Part shown: positions 29,577-35,364 of the stretch, in pieces
Position numbering within the stretch: position 1 is the first letter of the stretch
Layout: each line of letters starts with the position of its first letter
DNA from: Bacillota bacterium
Lineage (GTDB): Bacteria; Bacillota; Limnochordia; DTU087
Length of the DNA stretch: 35,364 bases
Assembly (NCBI GenBank): GCA_012798955.1
Contig: JAAZMF010000095.1
Location: 1-35,364 of the forward strand
Direction: 5' to 3'
Translations under genes and position numbers: made by a program
The notes under the pieces: model-generated
The model's input: only the letters and a program-made list of their open reading frames with translations
What the model was told of the DNA's origin: nothing
Databases searched by the model: none

Positions 29577-29882
29577 ATGGCTGAGGAGTTCAACTATAAG
29601 CTGGAGGCGGAGTTAACCCCTACCACCGCAAAGGTAGGCACCACTGTTACGTTAATAGCCCGTATCGCCGACGTAGTCGGTGGGGAGATCAACACAGTGC
29701 AGGCATCACTACCTGAGTATGGCTGGTGGGGTAGCCTGCGCAGTGTCGGGGAAGGTACTTGGCGGGCAAGTGAGTCGGTACCCTATGGCGCACCCTTTGG
29801 GAAGGTAAACCTACGGGTCTATGCAGTGAGTAAAGATGGTAAACGAGGGCCCCAGACTACTGTGCCTCTAACTATCTCTTAG
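29577..29882 (+). CDS. Small hypothetical protein, Ig-like beta-sandwich look
   Basis: SD GGGGGAGG then ATG at 29577: MAEEFNYKLEAELTPTTAKVGTTVTLIARIADVVGG...LRVYAVSKDGKRGPQTTVPLTIS; no signal peptide. Confidence 0.75.
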   Translation: MAEEFNYKLEAELTPTTAKVGTTVTLIARIADVVGGEINTVQASLPEYGWWGSLRSVGEGTWRASESVPYGAPFGKVNLRVYAVSKDGKRGPQTTVPLTIS

Positions 29883-29923
29883 CATGCATACATGCTCAAG
29901 AGCGGTAACTAGCAAGTGTAGAA

Positions 29924-29967
29924 AAACACATCATCCCGGCAGATACTTTCCCCGGGGTGATGTGTTT
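29924..29967 (+). terminator. Intergenic hairpin, likely terminator between convergent genes
   Basis: AAACACATCATCCC ... GGGGTGATGTGTTT, 14-bp stem with one G:T. Confidence 0.7.
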
Positions 29968-30113
29968 GCCATGGTTCGGTATCTACGAAAAAAGCAGCCT
30001 TTTCGGACTAATTGGTACCTTTGAAAGGCCAACGGACTTGGCCGAAAACCATGGCACCCCATATGGATGATTCATAGGTGTTGAAACCCATAATTGCCGA
30101 CACCTCTACCCAA

Positions 30114-31877
30114 TCATCTAATAGGCTCAGCGAACATGTTCCTGATAAAAACCACACCGATACCGAGCATCCCGCCTAGGACCGCCGCGATAGCCACATT
30201 GAGCCTGTTATCTGGACCCGATGGTGAACGAGGGGCTACCGCCTGGGATACAAACCTAACATCCCCGGTAGCCTGCAACTCGGCTAAACGTGCGCTTTCG
30301 GCTCTCCCCGACAATGCACTATGGGTGCTCCTTAAGGCTTCTACGTTACGATTTAGCCAGTCCTCTTCTAATCGTAAGGCCAGCAATTCCCGCTCTGCCT
30401 GAGCCACTGCCTCTTCATATTTGCCCAACTCCGGCAGGGCAAGCTGCAACTCAGTTTCTAGCCTCGCCACCTCTAACTGCAAACGGGTGGAGTTCTGCTT
30501 TAACGAAATATACTGCTCTTTTAAGGAATCATACAGCTGTCTGCTCAAGATAACCTGATCCTGGAAAGCTTTTTTCTCTTGTTGTAGTTCCCGAAGCCTA
30601 GATTCAGAATCAGAAATGATCTCAGTAGACTCGCTCACTAACTCTTCATAGGCTGCGACTTTCTTAGGTATGTTCGCCAACTGAAGCTGGGTATCGATAT
30701 ACATCCGTTCCACATAACGATAGTTCTGATTTACTGATTCATCCACCAAACGTAGATTTGACAAGTCTTCCAAAGACAAAGGGGCTTCATCTTTTCGATT
30801 GCCTAGGGTGTTCCAAAGAGCATCTGTAGTGACGCTTCTAAGCATGACCAATTTGGGATCTTGCTGTTCCAGACTAACCGCTAGGCTAGCTAACTGAGCT
30901 TCCAAGCGGGGCTCTTCTATCCTAAGGTTTGCCAATTTGTCCTTATAATTGGACAACCGAGTCATCTCTGCATCCAAATCCTGCTGAATCATGGACATAC
31001 GAGCTGCATCTTCAAACGATGCAAAAGCTGCCTCAGAGCGCAGAACTTGCCCTATTGCTTCTCTCGTTCGGTTGCGTATGGGGTGTCCATCATCCTTGAA
31101 GCTACTCACATCACGAGTCAGCAGACCTATCCATTCGCCCTCGTGCTCCAGTGCATTTACCTGCTTTTCAAGGGTGGTCAATTGGTGACGCTTCATCTCC
31201 AGTTCAGTCTGTGTATTGAGGATGTACTTCCTTCGCTCTCCTAACTGCGCCCGCAACAATTCTATCTGTTGGCTGGCTAGGGGTATGCTATAGGTAGCTT
31301 TGAACTGCAAGAGGTCTCGCTCAGCCTCCTTGAGGGCCATCTCCGTCGAATCAAACTGCTTAAGAATTACTTGAGCCACCCCATCCGATTCACTCTTGCG
31401 GATACTAGAGGTACTCATCATGAACACATCTGCCCAGGTATTAGCGACATCTCGGGCTAGGTTAGGATCGCTCCAGGAAACCCTTATTCTCAGTATCCCA
31501 GCGCTTTGCGCAATCTCATCGCGTTTGGGCTGGGGAGCAGAAACCTCCACGCTGACTTTACGTAAGATGTCGTCAGCAGTTAAGGGTTCGTTGTCTTTAT
31601 TAGTCAGTTGAAGGTGAGCTATCACCTGAGTCGCAATGGAGGGTGTCAAAGCTAAGTCCCTGTATGTCTCCAAAGCTAGAGTTTCCGGCTCTATGGCAGT
31701 CTGATAGGTAGGTGGCATGATGAGCAACGTTGCTACCGCATTATAGGTAGGTGTCAGTAATATGCGTCCACCCAAACCCGCGGCCACGGCAGCGACAAGC
31801 ACCAATGCTACGATAACCCATTTCCCTTTCCATAGAACTATGAAAACCTCTCGTAGGTCGATCTCATCATCTCTCAT
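30114..31877 (-). CDS. Wzz/GumC-like polysaccharide chain-length determinant (ORF open to 32039; start at MRDDEIDLREVF)
   Basis: EIDLREVFIVLWKGKWVIVALVLVAA N-terminal Wzz domain, long coiled coil, C-terminal VSQAVAPRSPSGPDNRLNVAIAAVLGGMLGIGVVFIRN; no Walker motifs. Confidence 0.88.
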   Translation of the reverse strand: MRDDEIDLREVFIVLWKGKWVIVALVLVAAVAAGLGGRILLTPTYNAVATLLIMPPTYQTAIEPETLALETYRDLALTPSIATQVIAHLQLTNKDNEPLTADDILRKVSVEVSAPQPKRDEIAQSAGILRIRVSWSDPNLARDVANTWADVFMMSTSSIRKSESDGVAQVILKQFDSTEMALKEAERDLLQFKATYSIPLASQQIELLRAQLGERRKYILNTQTELEMKRHQLTTLEKQVNALEHEGEWIGLLTRDVSSFKDDGHPIRNRTREAIGQVLRSEAAFASFEDAARMSMIQQDLDAEMTRLSNYKDKLANLRIEEPRLEAQLASLAVSLEQQDPKLVMLRSVTTDALWNTLGNRKDEAPLSLEDLSNLRLVDESVNQNYRYVERMYIDTQLQLANIPKKVAAYEELVSESTEIISDSESRLRELQQEKKAFQDQVILSRQLYDSLKEQYISLKQNSTRLQLEVARLETELQLALPELGKYEEAVAQAERELLALRLEEDWLNRNVEALRSTHSALSGRAESARLAELQATGDVRFVSQAVAPRSPSGPDNRLNVAIAAVLGGMLGIGVVFIRNMFAEPIR

Positions 31878-32265
31878 ATACTGTTGCTGTAGCTCCAACG
31901 TAGAGCCCCCTCTAGAACAGATTGATCGCCTCAATAGCCAATAAGCCCTGCACCCATACACCAAAAACCCCAATCTTTGCATAGATCTTTCAACGCCAAC
32001 GTAGGAAAATCCTTCCAAAATAAAATCTTGTCTCGCCAACCATGATAAGTCATCATAAAACTATAATAAATTCAATACTTCCTCTATACTACGCTATAGG
32101 TAAGATGGAAAGCTAACTCGAACTATGGCTGAGAAAAACAATCCTCAAGTTCCTAATACGTAGCTCATGGATCTCAGAGTTGGTTACTCTTCAGCCGACA
32201 TTCTACCAACTAGTGAGTACTGGACCAAGGCTTACCGCAAAGGGAGGCCGTCTATCTAAGCACAC

Positions 32266-32309
32266 AAAAAAGGCCCCCGACCCGCACTTGTTTGCTGGCC
32301 TGGAGCCTT
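32266..32309 (-). terminator. Rho-independent terminator of the 32362-32892 gene
   Basis: Minus strand AAGGCTCC ... GGGGCCTT followed by TTTTTT. Confidence 0.6.
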
Positions 32310-32361
32310 CTATGGTATTGCCAGTCTAGATCATTTCTTTGCGCCTACCTACCTCACCGGC

Positions 32362-32892
32362 TTAGCTAGCAGCGGTTACGGTAATCGTGATCTTGTCATT
32401 GTACTCCCCAGCCGTGTATTCTTCCCAGTTTTCATATGTCCATGTGCCATTGGCCTTTACGTGACCATGCCATTTGCCCTGGCCTGGTCCAACAGTTGCC
32501 GAAGTCTTTGGGCTAATAGTCGCATTGCCCCAGCCGGCGGCTCTTGCATCCTCTAGCCACCCAGGATACAGGGAGACATAGTAGCTAATCCAAGCGTTGG
32601 CAGCCTCAGGATCAAATCCATCGGATGTGAAGGTCAACTTGACTGGAGTATTGGAGCGACCGTTGAACCTTAGATCATTATTGCCACTTAGCGCTTCCCC
32701 AGGTCTGCAGTAGCCAATTACCATGTTGCAGCCATCTAGCAAAGTTAACTCCGCCCACTGAACAACCTTCAGCTTAATATTGATCTCTTTCTCCTGTGGC
32801 AGATTGCCCTGGCAACCATCACATGCCGCCGCGGCAAATCCAATACCCAACACAAGACCCATTACTAACACCCATATTGCAAGCTTCCTCAA
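32362..32892 (-). CDS. Secreted hypothetical protein, beta-sandwich look
   Basis: Signal peptide MRKLAIWVLVMGLVLGIGFAAAA; CDGCQG, C...C; C-terminal EYTAGEYNDKITITVTAAS as in spore-coat-U/fimbrial-type beta-sandwich domains. Confidence 0.75.
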   Translation of the reverse strand: MRKLAIWVLVMGLVLGIGFAAAACDGCQGNLPQEKEINIKLKVVQWAELTLLDGCNMVIGYCRPGEALSGNNDLRFNGRSNTPVKLTFTSDGFDPEAANAWISYYVSLYPGWLEDARAAGWGNATISPKTSATVGPGQGKWHGHVKANGTWTYENWEEYTAGEYNDKITITVTAAS

Positions 32893-33304
32893 CTCTGACT
32901 CCCCCTAATAAGTTGTAGCGCTGCGACACGAGCCGGCACCCCCTCTTACCACAATTCACCTCCTTTTTTGTGGCACCGCACCGGACGTGCATACAGCATT
33001 ATCATGATCCCCTCAGCACATAGGCTAGCCCCATAGCCCTGGAGAACAATGATCACCAAAACATCCCTAGAAGCATCATCATACTACCCAGTAGCGTCTC
33101 TTACTCCCACACACAGGTTGTCTATCAATCGCTACAGTATATGGCGTGGCTACCAAGAGTATTCCTATTGTTTTGGGTTTTTTTGGATCGTAGTGACCTA
33201 GTTGTGTCCGAAGACACAGACTATATTATGCAGATGGGGGTAGCAGATTGACTGTTTCGTAATCTAAAGTCAGGGGGAAAGCGAGGGGGTTTTCTTGGAA
33301 GCAA

Positions 33305-33344
33305 AAGAGCCACAGCAAAGATGTAGAGGGTCGCTGTGGCTCTT
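33305..33344 (-). terminator. Rho-independent terminator of the MscS-ParB gene
   Basis: 12-bp perfect stem AAGAGCCACAGC ... GCTGTGGCTCTT followed by TTTTGCTT on the minus strand. Confidence 0.8.
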
Positions 33345-33371
33345 AGGTGCTATGCAGTTGTTAGGCTCTCA

Positions 33372-34637
33372 CTACAGTCCAAAGGTCTGGCCCGAGCTCG
33401 AAGTTCTGGCACCTTTTGAGCGAAAGGGTTGAATCTCTGATCCGATGGGGTTTTGCACAATTGCTGGGACCATATCCCAACCCAGATACATGCAGGCCTT
33501 TAGGCGCTGGTGACCGGTGATAAGCGTGTATGTGTCCTCACCGGGATTGCGGGTAACGATAAGGGGCTGAAGTAGTCCTTTGTCTGCTATGTTGCGAGCT
33601 AGAGGCTCAATGGCCCCGGGGTCCTGTCCAAGTTCTACCAATAGTGCGGAACCATCAGTGATACTTTGGATGGGAATAAGCTCTGCTTGCTTTTCTGCAA
33701 GGCTACTACTGTGGCTTTCTGAGGCCAATTTGCCCCGCTTGAAGGAATAGACATAGGGAATGGCAAAATCCACATTCTGATTATCCTGAAAATGCTTGAA
33801 CACCTGTTCTAAAATCAGTGAGGATATGCGGGGTCGGTCAGTAGCCAATGTTATGTAGCGTAGTCGCATATAGACTCCATAGTCATAGTTGTCTGCCCGG
33901 ACATAAGGCTCTTGACCAGTATCTCGGATAATATCTGCTGTGACCTCCCTAGCAGCCTGAGTAAGTATCTGCACAGCTGTATCCCAATCCGAGTCATATG
34001 TAATGCGAATCACAACCTCATCCAAAATATACGAAGTCTCTTGCTGAGCAGTATAATTGATCACAACGTTACTAAAGAGCATGGCATTGGGGATGAGAAT
34101 ATTGCGACCTACCGCTTCTTCGCTGCCAATAGCACCTCCCACTTGATTTAGTGTAGTGTACATCGCGGACAGGTGCATCACATCACCGGTAAGCCCCAAA
34201 GAAGGAAACTGCACCCGATCACCTATGCGGAAGGGGCGCTTTATCGTGACTAAAATCCATGCAGCCACTCCACTCACCGGGGCCTGCAGGGACCAGCCCA
34301 AGAGCATACCCCCGAATAAAGAGAAGAAGCTACCAAATACGGCGAGTTTGCCTTGGATGTACACAAAACCAGCTAACAGTCCAAAAAAGGCTAGCACCCG
34401 GTAAAGACTTTCTAGCATCTTCACCTCACCAGGCATCCCATGGCGCCTTTCCACAGCGAAAACGGTCCAGGACACCATGGCATAATAAAGGGCCATTACA
34501 GCAAAGGCAATGGCCAAAAACCCTGTCAATGTGTGGGTACTAGATATTTGAAGTAGCCCTATCCCCACCCTATCTGCGACGATTAGCGCGATTAGCAGAG
34601 CAGTGCTCGTCACTAGCCTGTTTAAATATCTCGCCAC
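33372..34637 (-). CDS. MscS-family mechanosensitive channel with C-terminal ParB-like domain (ORF open to 34724; GTG at 34637 has SD GGAGG, alternative ATG 34652)
   Basis: MscS: GGMLLGWSLQAPVSGVAAWILVTIKRPFRIGDRVQFPSLGLTGDVMHLSAMYTTL, NILIPNAMLFSNVVINYT; ParB: LARNIADKGLLQPLIVTRNPGEDTYTLITGHQRLKACMYLGWDMVPAIV. Confidence 0.9.
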   Translation of the reverse strand: MARYLNRLVTSTALLIALIVADRVGIGLLQISSTHTLTGFLAIAFAVMALYYAMVSWTVFAVERRHGMPGEVKMLESLYRVLAFFGLLAGFVYIQGKLAVFGSFFSLFGGMLLGWSLQAPVSGVAAWILVTIKRPFRIGDRVQFPSLGLTGDVMHLSAMYTTLNQVGGAIGSEEAVGRNILIPNAMLFSNVVINYTAQQETSYILDEVVIRITYDSDWDTAVQILTQAAREVTADIIRDTGQEPYVRADNYDYGVYMRLRYITLATDRPRISSLILEQVFKHFQDNQNVDFAIPYVYSFKRGKLASESHSSSLAEKQAELIPIQSITDGSALLVELGQDPGAIEPLARNIADKGLLQPLIVTRNPGEDTYTLITGHQRLKACMYLGWDMVPAIVQNPIGSEIQPFRSKGARTSSSGQTFGL

Positions 34638-34759
34638 AGTAAAATCCTCCATCCTTTTTGTCCTATAGTGATACTTACACGGATGTCGGGGTTTTCCTGC
34701 GATTGTGTATATTCCCCGCTGCAAGATATATGCTAGCCGCGAGATTAATGCGGCAAACC

Positions 34760-35364
34760 TCAGTGATGCTCACCAATCACTGCGATATTCCCTCCTACGT
34801 TTTTCGCCCTAACACTACTAGTCCCACCGCCAATTATTTCATCGAAGGTCTTCCGTGTGTTACTAACCGTGGGTTTATACGTTGCTAAAGCACCCCGAAG
34901 GACCAAATCACCATTTTGCACTTCTAGGGTAAGATGGTGATCTAGCGTTCCTAAGGTCAGATTCACATTGGAGTATTTCGCATCAATGGTAACATCACCA
35001 CCCACATCCTCAAGCAGAATAGCACCATACTTGGTGGTAGCCTTGGCATCGCCACCAATGGTCTGCCCGGCAACGGTGGCAAAACTCCCTTCTGCGGTAA
35101 AGTCACCCCCTATATCCGCGGCGGTAACGTTACCATACTTAGTCCCGACAGATACAGAACCACCAACACTCTCTACATCTGTTTGGCGAAAATTCGACTC
35201 AACAATTACATTACCACTGATTCCCCTTATTGAGCTCTGACCATAACTGCCTCCTACATCCAAGTCTCCAAAAACATCGGATACGCTCAAAGTACTATAG
35301 GGGGCATGCACATCAAGATTCCCATCCACATGTTTGACAGAGGTGTTCTTATAGCGATTTTCCA
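34760..35364 (-). CDS. DUF4097/adhesin-like repeat protein (N-terminus truncated by window edge)
   Basis: Frame stays open to the window end (ENRYKNTSVKHVDGNLDVHAP...); seven 18-aa repeats. Confidence 0.8.
   Translation of the reverse strand, partial: ENRYKNTSVKHVDGNLDVHAPYSTLSVSDVFGDLDVGGSYGQSSIRGISGNVIVESNFRQTDVESVGGSVSVGTKYGNVTAADIGGDFTAEGSFATVAGQTIGGDAKATTKYGAILLEDVGGDVTIDAKYSNVNLTLGTLDHHLTLEVQNGDLVLRGALATYKPTVSNTRKTFDEIIGGGTSSVRAKNVGGNIAVIGEHH
34976..35353 (-). repeat. Seven tandem 18-aa (54-nt) repeat units inside the DUF4097-like protein
   Basis: YKNTSVKHVDGNLDVHAP/YSTLSVSDVFGDLDVGGS/YGQSSIRGISGNVIVESN/FRQTDVESVGGSVSVGTK/YGNVTAADIGGDFTAEGS/FATVAGQTIGGDAKATTK/YGAILLEDVGGDVTIDAK. Confidence 0.88.

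Noticed and set aside
32953-33300. Long intergenic region upstream of the secreted protein gene examined for a known riboswitch
   Set aside because: Only a small TGTGTC-CGAA-GACACA hairpin and GCAC/GTGC stems were seen; no match to any conserved aptamer core I know.
1-35364. Search for CRISPR arrays, tRNAs, IS elements or prophage genes
   Set aside because: No regularly spaced direct repeats, cloverleaf sequences, transposase or phage proteins were recognised by eye; tRNAscan-SE and ISfinder searches would be decisive.

Overview
35.4-kb window with mostly minus-strand, ordinary chromosomal bacterial genes. The gene content (Opp-type ABC operon, Cof-type HAD, desulfoferrodoxin, udk, RND pump with TolC proteins) suggests an anaerobic, possibly diderm Firmicutes-like genome; this taxonomic guess is inference. 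From left to right: a VWA-domain protein (truncated by the window edge); an RpiR-HAD-oligopeptide/oligosaccharide ABC transporter cluster; a CBS-pair protein with an N-terminal HEPN-like RNxxxH motif; a secreted small protein; an Fe-ADH; a methyl-accepting chemotaxis protein; a MazG-like protein; a GNAT; a uridine kinase; an NTF2-like protein; a TetR-radical SAM pair; a c-di-AMP (ydaO/yuaA-type) riboswitch upstream of an unlisted 52-aa zinc-ribbon protein; desulfoferrodoxin; a C_GCAxxG_C_C protein; an RND efflux operon (MFP-RND-TolC-TolC-TetR) with a divergent TetR; a Wzz-like chain-length determinant; a secreted beta-sandwich-like protein; an MscS channel with a C-terminal ParB-like domain; and an 18-aa-repeat DUF4097-like protein (truncated). 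The most interesting items are the riboswitch/zinc-ribbon pair, the MscS-ParB fusion, the HEPN-CBS fusion, the promoter/operator architecture of the RND locus, and two unexplained structured intergenic elements. No tRNA, rRNA, CRISPR array or transposon was recognised.
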